Source: Trema orientale (lineage: Eukaryota; Streptophyta; Magnoliopsida; Rosales; Cannabaceae). Taken from it: a stretch of 64,000 bases of DNA. The stretch covers positions 51,808 through 115,807 of the forward strand of contig JXTC01000486.1 of NCBI GenBank assembly GCA_002914845.1, given 5' to 3'. This document shows, piece after piece, positions 48,001 to 59,707 of the stretch. Every line of letters begins with the position of its first letter. Positions within the stretch are counted from its first letter, which is position 1. The position numbers were made by a program, and so were the translations under genes. A model generated the notes under the pieces. The model had not been told where the DNA came from, searched no databases, and was given only the letters and a program-made list of their open reading frames with translations.

Positions 48001-48167
48001 GGTTTTATTTATTTTATGAACTACTTCCCTACCATCATTAACTAAGGGTATGATAGGAAAACCATAAATTTCATTAATATGAAGGTCATGACTCTAAAAA
48101 ACACTTTTAAAAGGTCATGGTCTGAATAAAAAGGACATTTAAAGTTATAAAACTCAATGGTCCCTTT
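48001..48167 (-). repeat. Terminal inverted repeat of MULE B, transposase side
   Basis: The complement matches 62121-62290 over about 160 bases with few differences (GACCATGACCTTTTAAAAGT, TTTCCTATCATACCCTTAG, TTAATGATGGTAGGGAAGTA). Confidence 0.85.
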
Positions 48168-48685
48168 GTTTCCTGATTTGTTTTTAATAGTTAATAGGGG
48201 TATTGTAACCCCCCTAATTTTTTGTGAACAACTTTATTGTATTTTCTTTTGTGTGTTGTAAAGTGGAATGAGAAATATAATAGAGATTGTATTATATTGT
48301 TAAATCTTGCGCACATAATTTACGAGGTTAACTCCGTGAATATATTGCTATAAAGATTAAATTAGAGCTTAGTAGTGGCAATTATATTTGTGATTTATGA
48401 AGGTTTTGGTTATCAAGTGGTGTTTTCCTAAAAAATTTGTGCTTAGAGGGTACATTCGGAATAATTTCTAAAAATGGGGAAAATTTCACAAATTTGCAAA
48501 ACTTGAGTACTAGTTGTTAAAAAAAAAAAAAACTGAGCTCAGCCATTTACACGTAAGGAACACTTGTTCCTAGTTGAGAAATTAGTGATGACACCTATTG
48601 TTGCTTGTCTGCCATGATTTTTCAATAGAAAATTGAAATCCTCTTATTTTCTTCCTCTCTGTCCCATCATTTTGACGATAGGAAC

Positions 48686-49288
48686 TGTTATGCGATCTTA
48701 AATCTACATCAGTCAATGACGAAAGAGGAAAGTCGACGATTGGTCCACATCAGGCCGCACATATGTTTTCTAGATTACGGTGCGACCTCCTCCAGATATG
48801 ATAGGTGCGAACAGCATGAAAAAGGAAACCAGTTCAGGCTTCATCAAATGAGTAATTCATAAAGAAAAGGAAACGAACTTCTGAATGAAGATCGAGTAGT
48901 TCCTCTATTTTAATTTGAGAAGTTACCCAATTGTATATTATTATTCGAAATTGTATTTTCTAATTATACACTTACCTTTTGTGTAATTAGGAAACATTGA
49001 GCCACCCTCACCTATATAAAGGGGGTTCGATCTCGTTATTATTTACGACACAATTACTTCACTACATACTTTCTGTAATTCTCTCTTCGCTCTCACCTTG
49101 AGACTCAGAGAAATTCTTGTAATTCTCCATAAAATAGTGAAGAGCAGTGGACGTAAGCTCATCTTTTTTGGGGCTGAACCACTATAAAATCCTTGTTTCC
49201 TTATCTCCTTTGATTTATCAATCCTTTTCACACACAAGCCACATCTCGCAATTTCTTAAATTCATTATTGACAAAACCTCCGTCAACA
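48686..49288 (+). repeat. 5' LTR of the Tat element
   Basis: Runs from TGTTATGCGATC to CCGTCAACA. A TATA box (TATATAAA, 49013-49020) lies before a GGGGGTTCGATCTCG leader. Confidence 0.95.
49013..49020 (+). promoter_or_regulatory. TATA box of the Tat 5' LTR
   Basis: TATATAAA followed by GGGGG. The identical site in the 3' LTR is at about 59432-59439. Confidence 0.7.
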
Positions 49289-49310
49289 ATTAGCGCTAGA
49301 AGGAGGGCTA
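49289..49310 (+). other. Probable primer-binding site of the Tat element
   Basis: ATTAGCGCTAGAAGGAGGGC starts directly after the LTR. Its position fits a tRNA primer site; I cannot assign the tRNA with confidence. Confidence 0.5.
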
Positions 49311-49347
49311 TTCCTGTAAAGAGTTTATTATTCTTATTTCTCCAACA

Positions 49348-51120
49348 ATGGCAAACACCAGAAACACCACCAGAAACGCTGGACTTAGCCAAAACCAACC
49401 CGAAAGCGCTGCGGCTGCACAGGGCAATCCTGTCCAGGATCAACCTGCTATGACTGCATCGGAAAACATTGTACAAAGACAAGATCGCATAGAGGATGCA
49501 CTGGCGAACCTTCAACAAATCACCAGTCAGATTAATGATTCTTTGTGACGACTCACTGAAGGACAAATGGTTACTCCACCACAGTAGGAACGACCCAGAG
49601 ATCGTCCTACTCGACAAATTGAAAGAGGAATTCAGATTCGAGAGGCAGGAAATCGCAACCAGCCCAGAACCCAACCAGAGCGTCATGTTGATCGCACCTC
49701 CAAAGGCAAAGGCAAAGTTGCAGACCTGCTACAAGAATCTGGGACTGGGAGTTCGAGCACTAATTGTGATCGTGGACAACCTTCCAGGAAAGCAACCGTC
49801 AATTGTGAACGTCAAAGCAGCGAGCAGAATCGTCAATCGAGGAGCGTCTTCGAAAGAATCAGCAGGGAACCCAGGCAGAATCCTATAGACCTAAGACAAC
49901 ATTTAGAACGGTGATGTAGTTGTGAGCGATCTACATCGCACCCTCGCAACCAAAGTCAATCCGTCGCACTATCACAATAGAGTCTTCACAAAGGCCGCAG
50001 CATACCCTGCCTAACCAACCTACTGCTGTACAACGCAACGACGATCAAAGACCACCCCCAACCACCAATTAATGCTCTTCCTCCAAATATTGATGTTCAT
50101 AATCTGAGGATTGCATTAGAAATAATTGCTTGCTGGGATGATGAGCTCGTGGATGGGTATCGTCAATCGCCATTCAACGGGGAGGTTTGAGCTGCCGCCT
50201 TGCCTGTTGGATTTAAACTTCCCACCATAAACACTTTTGATGGGAAAACTGATCCACATGACCATATGGACCACTTTAGCGATCTGATGGAACTCCATCG
50301 GGTCGACGACCTCGCACGATGCAGATGTTTTGCTGTAACCCTCACTGGAGCAGTGAAGAAATGGTTTCGAGGACTGCAGCCCAGATCAATCTCGTCTTGG
50401 CAACAATTACAAACTGCTTTCCTAAGACAGTTTCAGGTTGCCAAAAATTTCACGGTTCCGTTAATCAGTCTGTCAGCCATTCGACAAGGTTTAGAGGAGA
50501 CTCTGCGATCTTATCTCAATCGCTTTACCTCAGAGTTAGCAAAAGTCAGCAACCCACCTGAAGGAGGAGTCTTAACTCTACTGATGGCCGGGGTGCGAGC
50601 TGAAACTAAACTCTGGGAGGAATCGCTTGAACGGGAATGTAGAACTCTCGAGGACTTCTATAGACGGGTTGGTCATCATCTAAGAGTGGAATCTTCACGT
50701 GAGAATCTTCACAAGACAAAGGGAGGAAAAGATTCAACAAAAGATGCGACCATGACCAACAACAACAAGAAGTCGAACAAGAGGAAAAACGAGCAACCAT
50801 CTGAGAAACAACCCGAATTAAAAAGGCAGGTGGTCCCAAAGACTCTCATAAGGTTCAATAACTACACTGAGCAGAACGCGCCCATGGATCATATCTACGC
50901 GGTTACAAATCAGCATGAACGCTATCGTCAACCGGAGCCGATTAAACGGGACAGAGCAAAACGTGATCCCAACAAGTTTTGCCGGTACCACAATGATATT
51001 GGGCATGATACCACAAACTGCTACGCCCTAAAAGATGAGATTGAGAGACTAATTAAAGAAGGGCGACTTCGGAAGTATACTCGGCAAAACAACGAAAGAA
51101 GAGAAGAAAACCAGCAGTGA
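49348..51120 (+). pseudogene. Tat gag (capsid and zinc knuckle), interrupted
   Basis: The ATG is at 49348 (MANTRNTTRNAGLSQNQ). The same frame continues through stops at 49546, about 49585, two more near 49910 and 49980, and a TGA at about 50188. It is then open from 50200 to 51117. The capsid region has FDGKTDPHDHMDHFSDLME, WFRGLQPRSISSWQQLQTAF and LRSYLNRFTSELAKV, the retrotransposon gag domain. A lysine-rich linker leads to a CRYHNDIGHDTTNC knuckle, the Tat-type variant. Gag forms the particle and binds the RNA. The first third is Gln/Arg-rich and heavily mutated. Confidence 0.9.
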
Positions 51121-51141
51121 CCTTCCGAAGTGTAACGCGAA

Positions 51142-51765
51142 GTGAGAACTATTTTCGGAGGACCGCATGTTGGCGGAGATTCGAATAGGGCACAAGATAG
51201 GTACGCGAGAGAAGCTCGACAGAAGCCATTGACCAATGTCATCCATCTTGAGCAGCGACCACAAAAGCTTCAGCGGGTACCCGATATGGATATCACCTTC
51301 ATAGAGCAGGACGCAAGAGAAGTCCATTACCCACATAATGACGCACTGGTCATTAAAATCAACTGTGAAAGCACTCAGCTATGGCGAGTACTGGTCGACA
51401 ATGGAAGTGCTGTGGATATTTTATACTATGACGCCTTCAAGAAGATAGGGTTGAATGACTGTGATTTGAAACCCACCGTCACTCCACTCTACGGATTTAT
51501 GGGAGATAGTAAAATGCCTAGGGGCACGATTGAGTTGATGGTTAACGTTGGAACTTATCCAAGAGTTTCAACGGTAATGACTCAATTTTGGGTTGTAGGT
51601 TGCCCCTCTGCATTTAATGCTGTATTGGGAAGACCAACTCTCAGGGAACTTCGAGTTGTCACTTCTATTTATCATCTCGCTATGAAGTTCCTGACGCAGT
51701 ATGGAGTAGGTGAGGTGCGAGGTAACCAATATGACGCGCGTACCTGCTATAATAACTCGTTGTAG
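51142..51765 (+). pseudogene. Tat aspartic protease region of pol
   Basis: It is in the same frame as gag, separated by TGA codons at 51118 and just after. The catalytic motif reads VLVDNGSAVDILYYDAF, the DNG variant usual in Tat elements. YGFMGDSKMPRGTIEL and AFNAVLGRPTLRELRVV follow the flap and C-terminal lobe. It ends at TAG 51763-51765, which cuts it from RT. Confidence 0.88.
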
Positions 51766-51795
51766 CTCGCATCAAAGGATACACCACCTCACACA

Positions 51796-53247
51796 ATGAT
51801 GGTCCAACTACAAGGAGAAACGTCGATTAAAGCGTCAACCGAAGACCTCGATCCTCGAGAAATCGATGAAGAAGTCAAAACTGGACTTATTGAAGACTTG
51901 GAAGATCTGTCAATCGATGAATCTTCGAAGATCCTTAAAATCGGGGTAAAGCTTCAGGAACCTGTGCGAGCTACAATGATCGCTTTTCTAAAATCCAATT
52001 TAGACGTCTTCGCATGGCGACATTCAGATATGGTGGGGATTGATCTGAATGTCATGTGTCATCACCTGAACATAGATATAACAAAAAAGCCAGTGCATCA
52101 GAAAAGAAGGGCAATGGATCCGGAACGCTACGTCGCATTAAAGGAAGATGTGGACAAGCTGCTCGAAATCGGATTCACCAGGGAATCTTTTTATCTACAC
52201 TGGCTCGCAAACCCAGTTTTGGTAAAGAAACCCAACGGGAAGTGGAGAACTTGTATCGATTTCACTGACCTTAACAAGGCCTGCCCAAAAAACAGTTTTC
52301 CACTCCCAAGAATTGATCAGCTTGTGGATGCGACATCGGGGCACGAACTCCTGAGCTTCATGGATGCATATTCTGGGTACAATCAGATCCCCATGTACGA
52401 ACTGGATGAGGAGCATACTTCTTTCATTACTGATCGAGGATTGTACTGCTACAAGAAGATGTCCTTCGGACTCATCAACGCAGGAGCAACTTACCAGCGT
52501 CTTGTCAATATGATGTTCGCAAAATAAATTGGCAGGACAATGGAGGTTTATATTGACGATATGTTGGTGAAGTCGAAGAAAGCTGAAGACCACATCGAAC
52601 ATCTCGATGAGATGTTCAAAATTCTTCGAAAATATCATATGAAGCTGAATCCCCAGAAATGTGCATTTGGTGTAGGATCTGGGAAATTTCTGGGATTCAT
52701 GGTCAATCAGCGAGGAATCGAATTTATTCCGTAGAAGATACAAGCATTAATTGATATGCAGTCACCTCGCAAACCTAAGGATGTACAAAGCCTAGCAGGA
52801 AGAGTGGCCGTACTAAGTCGTTTTGTGTCAAGGTCGACTGATAAATGCCAACCATTCTTCGAAGTGCTGAAAGGATCGAAGAAGTTTGAGTGGACAGATA
52901 AGTGCGAGCAGGCGTTCCAAGAACTGAAGAAACACTTGGGCTCTCCACCACTCCTATCAAAACCAAAAATAGGGGAAACGCTATACTTATATCTCGCTGT
53001 TTCTAAATATACGACAAGTGCCGCGTTAATTCGAGAAGAAGAAAATATACAGCGGCCTGTCTATTATGTGAGCAAGAGATTATTAGATGCCGAGACAAGA
53101 TATCCAGAGATAGAGAAGTTGGCATTATCACTAGTTATCGCGTCCAGGAAGCTTCGACCTTACTTTCACGCGCACACTATTGACCTTTTTACAAACTTCC
53201 CACTAAGGCAGGTCTTACAAAAAAGGAAGCTTCTGGACGACTATTAA
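51796..53247 (+). pseudogene. Tat reverse transcriptase and first RNase H
   Basis: One frame with stops at 52525-52527 and 52732-52734. RT motifs are VLVKKPNGKWRTCIDFTDLN (about 52216), FMDAYSGYNQI (about 52357), KKMSFGLINAGATYQRL (about 52453) and the catalytic [12 protein letters not shown] (about 52543). The connection and RNase H follow, with YLYLAVSKYTTSAALIREE (about 52984), where the first catalytic Asp position is not Asp, as is common in this lineage. A single-base shift near 53225 moves the frame before the second RNase H. Confidence 0.92.
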
Positions 53248-53951
53248 AATGGGCAGTTGAGCTGAGCCAATTCGACATCAATTTTTAACCTCGTGTTGCG
53301 ATCAAGGGTCAGGCTCTTGCAGATTTTATTACGGAGTTTACCTACGACGTCAACCTTCCCACTAAGGTAGTTGAAAAACCCACTTTGGACCCGTCAAAGC
53401 TGTGGAAACTATATGTCGATGGGTCATCAAACGAAAGTGGAGCTAGTACGGGCTTGATGTTAATCAGTCCCAAAGGTCATAGTATACATTGTGCACTTAG
53501 ATTCGGATTGCCGGCCTCGAACAATGAGGCAGAATATAAGGCATTGATTGCTAGACTCAAGCTCGCACAAGAAATGAAGGTCGAAATGATGAAAACATAT
53601 AGTGATTCTCAGCTGGTGGTTTCTCAAGTAATCAGCGATTACCAAGCAAGAGGGGGAAGAATGATGGCTTATCTACAAGAGGTACAACGACTGTTCTCGA
53701 TGTTTACCGCTTACAGCATTCAACTTCTTCCCCGAGCTAAAAATACTCAAGCAGATGCCCTAGCCAAGCTCACTTCAACAAAAGATGCAAAATTATTGAA
53801 AGTTGTGCCAGTAGAATTCCTTGCAAAACCAAGCATTGAAGTGGAGCCCCAAGTGACCATGCCAGTTCATAATAAACCTACATGGATGGATCCTATAATG
53901 GAGTATTTACAAAACGGTGAACTCCCCGAGAACAAAGATGATGCAAAGTGA
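53248..53951 (+). pseudogene. Tat second (archaeal-like) RNase H
   Basis: After a linker (GQALADFITEFTYD, about 53310) the frame 53385-53948 reads LWKLYVDGSSNESGASTGLM, NNEAEYKALIARLKLA, TYSDSQLVVSQV and AKNTQADALAKL. The D, E, D and D pattern is complete. This extra RNase H next to a degenerate one is the hallmark of Tat elements and is thought to have taken over RNA removal. It ends at TGA 53949-53951. Confidence 0.92.
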
Positions 53952-55059
53952 CTTCGGATCAAGGCAGCTCGTTATATTATATATGACGACAAACTTTATC
54001 GAAGGAGTTTTAGTTCGCCATTATTATTATGCGTTGACGACGAACAAGCATACTACATTATGAAGGAAATTCATGAAGGGATATACGGGAATCATTCTGG
54101 GGGGCAGGCACTTGCAAACAGAGCCCTTAGACAAGGTTACTTTTGGCCCACTATGAAGAAGGATGCAATGGAGTTTGCTCGAAAATGCGATAAATGCCAG
54201 CGATTCGCAACCATTCCTCGAATGCCACCTGTTCCTTTAACTTTGATGACTACTCCTTGGCCGTTTGCGGTTTGGGGAATAGATATCATTGGGACTCTCC
54301 CGTTGGCACGAGGTGGAATGAAATATGTGGTGGTTGCAGTTGATTACTTTAAGTACCATTTCTGCAAGAAAGATGATAGATTTTGTTTACAAATCTATAA
54401 TCTGTCGTTATGGTATCCCGTACACAATAATTTCTGATAACAGAAAGTAATTCAACTGCGACGAGTTTCGCAACTTCTGCGATAACTTAGGTATCAAGAA
54501 AAGCTTCTCCGCAATTGTCCATCCATAAGCCAATGGTCAAGTTGAAGCTATTAACAAGATACTTAAGCAAAATTTGAAGACAAAGCTAGAAGAACATAAG
54601 GGAGCTTGGCCAGAAGTACTTCTCGAAGTATTATGGGCCTATCGCACCACTCAACGAACTATTACTGGGGAGAGTCCATTCTCCTTAGCATATGGTTATA
54701 AAGCTATGGTCCCAGTAGAAATTGGTGCAAGCTCCTTACGACGATCGACTTATGAGCATGATCAGAATAATGCTTTAATGAGAATTGAGCTCGATCTTTT
54801 GGAAGAAAGGCGCGAACAGTCTCAACTACGAGTTGCATCATACCAACAGCGCACTGCTCGATATTACAACTCTAAAGTAAAAAATAGAGAATTCGAGATT
54901 GGTGATCTTGTTCTTAGACAGGTTCTACCTAATACTAAAGAGCATGGTGCTAGTGTTTTTGGCCCTTCTTGGGAAGGACCATATGTTATTGATGCCATCA
55001 TTCGACCTGGGACTTACAAGCTTGCTCGAACTGGAGGACAAAAGATCAAACATGCATAG
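53952..55059 (+). pseudogene. Tat integrase, decayed
   Basis: Zinc-binding HEGIYGNHSGG and CDKCQRFA (about 54070-54205), core WGIDIIGTLPLARGGMKYVV (first Asp, about 54270), SDN (second Asp, about 54436) and ANGQVEAINK (Glu, about 54530) are visible. The frame shifts near 54350 and stops lie at about 54448 and 54526. The rest, 54574-55056, is open: GAWPEVLLEVLWAYRTTQRT, then FEIGDLVLRQVLPNT and a GPSWEGPYVI end. No chromodomain follows, as expected for Tat. Confidence 0.92.
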
Positions 55060-55813
55060 AATGCAGAACAACTTCATCGATATTATCAATAAATCTTCAT
55101 GTATATCTTCATAAAATCTTCAAAAAATTGCGACATCCTGTTATTCATCAATAAAGTTAGCCACTTTCTTCGTACTTCAGTTTATCATCGCATTTTACTT
55201 ATTCGTTCAACTTTTATAGTTTTATGGCAGTCTTCGAACACCATAAAATTCGGGGGGCAGTGGGATTAGATCATCATCTCTTACTCGCCTCCTAAGGAAC
55301 TATGCGAAATATTCATTTAGAGGGGTCAGAATTTTAGATCGCCGAATTTCTAAAATTCCTTAAAATCTTAGGATTTTCTCCTCGCTTCATGCCATAGCAT
55401 GTCGTATTACGCAATTTCCCTCCTCGAACAAAAAAGTAACTAAGCAAAACATTCATTGTTCGATGTGATATCTTGCTATAAATCCTATTTTGACATGGAA
55501 CTTTTGAAAAATAAATATTGAGTTTGCATCACTCATGCTCATTGTTTTTCTTAAGCGACCTAACCTATCCTGATACTTAAAACCCATTTTAAGTAATTGG
55601 ATTCGAATCGCAATAGCGTACTGATTAGTTACTTAGTGATTGACTACTTGGTTAAATTATATGCGTTACTATTGTTGTCTATGCGATGTGAACTTTGTTT
55701 TTGCAGGAATAAAGAAAAAAGACTCGATGAATGAAAGCTTGGTTAAAATATATTACAAAATGATTGTAGGACGAGCCCGCATTTGTCTTTAATATTACAA
55801 AATTACAAAATGT
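55060..55813 (+). other. Post-pol spacer with an internal polypurine-like tract
   Basis: No gene. AAAATTCGGGGGGCAGTGGG at about 55245-55264 looks like a polypurine tract joined to an LTR start (TGGGATTAG), although the true 3' LTR is 3.8 kb further on. Confidence 0.5.
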
Positions 55814-58640
55814 TTATTGTGCAGAAATACTTGCTCCCGTCTTCGCCGCCTTCTCTACAGCTTCTGCCTCCTTCCAGCTGTTGACGAGCTCGACGATGTC
55901 CTCACCAAGGACAGAAAAGTCGAACTCTGGATGCTCGCAGTATATGTTATAAATAATGGTCGAAGAGGCAATGTCGCTAGCTTTTTCTTCGAGTTCCTTG
56001 ACTTCGGTCGCTCTAAAGTCCTCTACTACTTTACGACCTGCTTCTTCGGCTGCCTTCTTCAAAGCATCCGGATGCTTAGAGATAGTTTTCTCAAGATCCT
56101 TGACTTTTTCTTCGAGCTTCTCCTTCTCGAGCTTCTCCTTCTCCAGATCCTGCTGTAGCTGCTTCTTCTCTGACTCGAAAGAATTCTTCTCCTCCTCGCA
56201 AGTCTTCTTAAGGCCCTCAAGTGTTTGGGTTATTTCTTCGACCTTTTCGCCTTCTTCTATACACTTGAGGACCGGATCATACATCAGCACAGCAGCTGCA
56301 GCAGTCTGAGGTATAGAAACATATTAGTGCGAGAAAAGTGTCGAAGAATTTAAAAGAAATTGAGAAACTTACATTTGTGAGCATTCGTATAGCGGCACCG
56401 AATGCGACCCTAGGAGATCTTTTCTTCATCCTCTCCTATGCTTCATCAGAAGTGAAGCGATCAATGAAGGCCACACTCAGACCAGCCTTTTCTGGAAGTT
56501 AACGAAGAAGTGCGAGTATATCTTCATCTTTATTGGCCTAGCTAACTCCCGCTGAAGAAGTAGCTGGCTCCTTGGAAGGCTCAGGCTGGCTCGCGGGCTC
56601 GGAAGGCTGAGGAGGAGGCGAGCTGGTCGGGACGTCCTCGAAGGCAACTTTTCTCTTTTTAGAAGAGTCGACCTTCTCTTTTCCTTTTGAAGGAGGCGTG
56701 CTGTCTGGAGTCTTGGATCTCGCCATAAATCCAAGAGTTGAGGGGGGAGCTCGCAGACCACTTTCGATAGTCATATATGTACAACTAAACTTTGTTAGCA
56801 TGAGAGAAATGTAATGCGATAAAAGAGTAGAAGAAAATTACCTTCTTACGGCTGAGAGATTGGAGGAGATTGAGCGTCCGGAGACGGTGGTTCGGCAGTA
56901 GAGGGAGCAGGTATTTTTCGTTTCCTGATTTTGGAGAACGATGCACCTGTCTCTTTCTGCTTTCTCACTTTCCTTTTCTTCGAGCTCGAGGGCTTCGATG
57001 GACAGGGCGGAGTAAGGAAGCGAGGCACCTTTCAGGAACAGCCCGCAAGCGACTAAGTTCTTGGTTGTCCCAAGCTTTTTCCAATCAAATTCTTCTATTG
57101 GAAGGTCATTTATTTTGTAGACTCTTGCGAGCTGTGCTTCATTCAGTCCTGGTCGCTCCTTATTTTCTGCGATGATATAAAAATTTTGATCAGAGACCCA
57201 AGGATGGTTATTGAATTTAGATAAGACAGAAGACTACTTACCAGGGTTTTGAAAAAACCCGTTGTCAGCATAGTCAAAATGGAAGAATGGATTTTTCCAT
57301 TTTCCCATGTTATTGCGAACTCCGTGGATGGTCTTTATTGCCTGACTCGACCATTTGCTCGCATAAAAAAACCCAAAATCTGAAGGGTTCGACTTTACTT
57401 GGTAGAACCAAGCAAATTCTTCAGGAGTGGGTGATCCTAAACTAAGTTTATGGTATAATATGTACAAACCTACCATATATCTATAGGTATTAGGGGTTAG
57501 TTGATAAGGGACAACTCCGTAGTAGTCGACGATGGATGAAGCGGGAGGTGGACGCCGCACCTAAGGACTGCTTCTGAGAATGAGGCAGTACCGCGAGGAG
57601 GGGTGTGTGGTCGATTGAATTCTGTGGAAATACGGAGTAATATGTTGATGTTATAGTCACGGATGATCTTCTCGAGCTTGTTCGTGTTACAGTTCATCTT
57701 TATGTTGGTACACGACCAATCTCCCTCCACATACTGGTGCCCTCTCGCATATTCGGGGGCATCCCTAATATGTTGAGGCCATTGTTCTGGGGGAAGGTCG
57801 CCTATACGGGGACTACTTTGTCTAGACCCCGTTATCTCTACTTCAGGTCGCTCTATATAATCGTCGAGATCTATAGAGCTAGTCTTTGAGCTCGTTTCGG
57901 AGAATGATGACTCCCCTGAGAACGCATTCCCCTCCCTAAACTCTTCGCTACTAGACATCTGAAAAATAAAACAGGAAGTATTTAATCCTATGCGAGCATC
58001 ATTCTACAGGTAAAATCATATATTGATTTATACTAACCTAAAATGCGACCTAGAGATAGGCGTATTGTTGTCTATTTTTATAGGTATACTCGCTATGTGC
58101 GAGCAGCATACGGTAATTAGGGGCTACAAGCCCTAGAATGTCCACAAATTGTTCGACTATCTTGACAATCTTCTAAGTGGTCTTATGGTTCGTCTGAAAG
58201 GTTCGAGTGGTTCTTCGATAATCCGTCATTCGATCTATCAATTTTTATATGGTTTGGTTCTCATATCAACATTCCAGAACCTAATTCTAATGGATTTACC
58301 CATTAATTCGTCAAGATGATAAGTATTCCAAGATTTTGATCTCTACGGTTCATGCTTCTATAATCTAGGTTCATGAATCTGGTATTATAGGAATTGCAAA
58401 AATCGTATCGAAAAATGGAAAATGTTCAAGGAAAAATGAGAAAGAGGGGCAGATGCTAACCTTGTCTTCAGGGAATCTGAAGAACCGAAGTGTGTTTGAA
58501 GGATTCTGGGATGCTTCGCCAGTTCCTCTGAGATGGAGTTGCTGTAAGAAGTTAGGGTGACTTGCCGGAGACGGGGAAGAAAGGCTCTGCAATTCGTCGG
58601 AGAAAGGAGGGTGTTTTGTCTCGAGTTTCAAAGAAAATGA
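55814..58640 (-). pseudogene. Antisense extra ORF of the Tat element (plant transposon/coiled-coil protein)
   Basis: Spliced minus-strand reading. The first coding block is 57958-57497 (acidic N-terminus, then DLPPEQWPQHIRDAPEYARG). A one-base shift near 57540 leads to the block 57525-57243: YGVVPYQLTPNTYRYMVGLY, then FAWFYQVKSNPSDFGFFYAS and GKWKNPFFHFDYADNGFF, then a GTAAGT donor at about 57241. This resembles the 'putative plant transposon' domain (Transposase_28-like). 57170-56850 gives ERPGLNEAQLARVYKINDL and a basic KKRKVRKQK region. 56800-56538 is Pro/Ser-rich with KKRKVAF. 56290-55814 is a long Glu/Lys coiled coil. Such antisense ORFs are known in Tat elements; their function is unknown. 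Confidence 0.75.
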
Positions 58641-59104
58641 AGGAGATGGAAAGTTTTAGGTGGATTTCAGAGGTAAAATGAAAAAGAGAAGAAGAAGGGG
58701 TATTTATATATTTTAAAGATTTATCGAATCACAGCCGTAGATCAAAGCATTTACTTTGATGATCTGATGGCCGAGATTCACGCGGGAAGAATTGATTTTC
58801 GAAATTCAATAAATTTAATTTTCGGAATACGAAAATGTGTGAATTGAAACGACGGCTGGCGTTATTATCATCATCACGTCTGCTCGGGAAGCGGAGAAGT
58901 TTCCTTGAGTTTCGCTAAACTCTGAGAAAATGTGACACGTGGTGACAACTGTCAGGAAAGGATATGCGCGGTTCTAGAGAGGTATAATACTTGACGACTC
59001 TTCAAGGATTTCGAGATGACCTCGTTACATCGCATTCTTAAGCTCGCATTTACCAGAATAGGAAGCTCCATTTAGCCCAAAGGCTAAAGGAGCTGGGGGG
59101 CAAT
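58641..59104 (+). other. Spacer before the Tat 3' LTR, with polypurine tract
   Basis: No gene. It should contain the promoter of the antisense ORF, but no convincing TATA box was assigned. GGAGCTGGGGGGCAAT at about 59089-59104 abuts the 3' LTR and is the polypurine tract. Confidence 0.7.
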
Positions 59105-59707
59105 TGTTATGCGATCTTAAATCCACATCAGTCAATGACGAAAGAGGAAAGTCGATGATTGGTCCATATCAGGCCGCACATATGTTTTCTAGATTACGGT
59201 GCGACCTCTTCCAGATATGATAGGTGCGACCAGCATGAAAAAGAAAACCAGTTTAGGCTTCATCAAATGAGTAATTCACAAAGAAAAGGAAACGAACTTC
59301 TGAATGAAGATCGAGTAGTTCCTCTATTTTAATTTGAGAAGTTACCCAATTGTATATTATTACTCGAAATTGTATTTTCTGATTATACACTTACTTTTTG
59401 TGTAATTAGGAAACATTGAGCCACCCTCACCTATATAAAGGGGGTTCGATCTCGTTATTATTCACAACACAATCACTTCACTACATACTTTCCGTAATTC
59501 TCTCTTCGCTCTCACCTTGAGACTCAGAGAAATTCTTGTAATTCTCCATAAAATAGTGAAGAACAGTGGACGTAGGCTCATCTTTTTTGGGGCTGACCCA
59601 CTATAAAATCCTTGTCTCCTTATTTCCTTTGATTTATCAATCCTTTTCACACACAAGCCACATCTCGCAATTTCTTAAATTCATTGTTGACAAAACCTCC
59701 ATCAACA
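59105..59707 (+). repeat. 3' LTR of the Tat element
   Basis: 603 bp, collinear with 48686-49288 without indels, ending CCATCAACA, followed by GGAAC. Confidence 0.95.

Larger units (their letters stand above)
37389..48167 (-). mobile_element. MULE B: Ulp1-protease gene plus transposase (Kaonashi-like), inverted relative to A
   Basis: It has the same gene pair as MULE A in mirror order: DUF1985-Ulp1 on + (37595-43181) and transposase on - (47122-44872), convergent. The transposase-side terminal repeat is at 48001-48167. The left limit is approximate because no clean terminal repeat was recognised next to A. It differs from A by an expanded micro-exon array, an inverted 5' leader segment (47122-47948) and the opposite relative orientation of spacer X. 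No later insertion was seen inside it. Confidence 0.8.
48686..59707 (+). mobile_element. Complete Tat-lineage Ty3/gypsy retrotransposon (11,022 bp)
   Basis: Two 603-bp LTRs (48686-49288 and 59105-59707) are flanked by identical GGAAC at 48681-48685 and 59708-59712. The order is LTR, primer site, gag, PR, RT, RNase H, second RNase H, INT, antisense extra ORF, polypurine tract, LTR. Dual RNase H and an antisense ORF before the 3' LTR are established marks of the Tat lineage. I count about 22 differences between LTRs by eye (about 3.6 percent), mostly transitions, so the insertion is fairly young. Stops in gag and pol show that this copy is not autonomous. Confidence 0.95.

Noticed and set aside
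55956..56309. Ser/Phe-rich open frame on + opposite the coiled-coil ORF
   Set aside because: It is the antisense shadow of the Glu/Lys coiled coil, since GAR codons read as Ser/Phe/Leu on the other strand.
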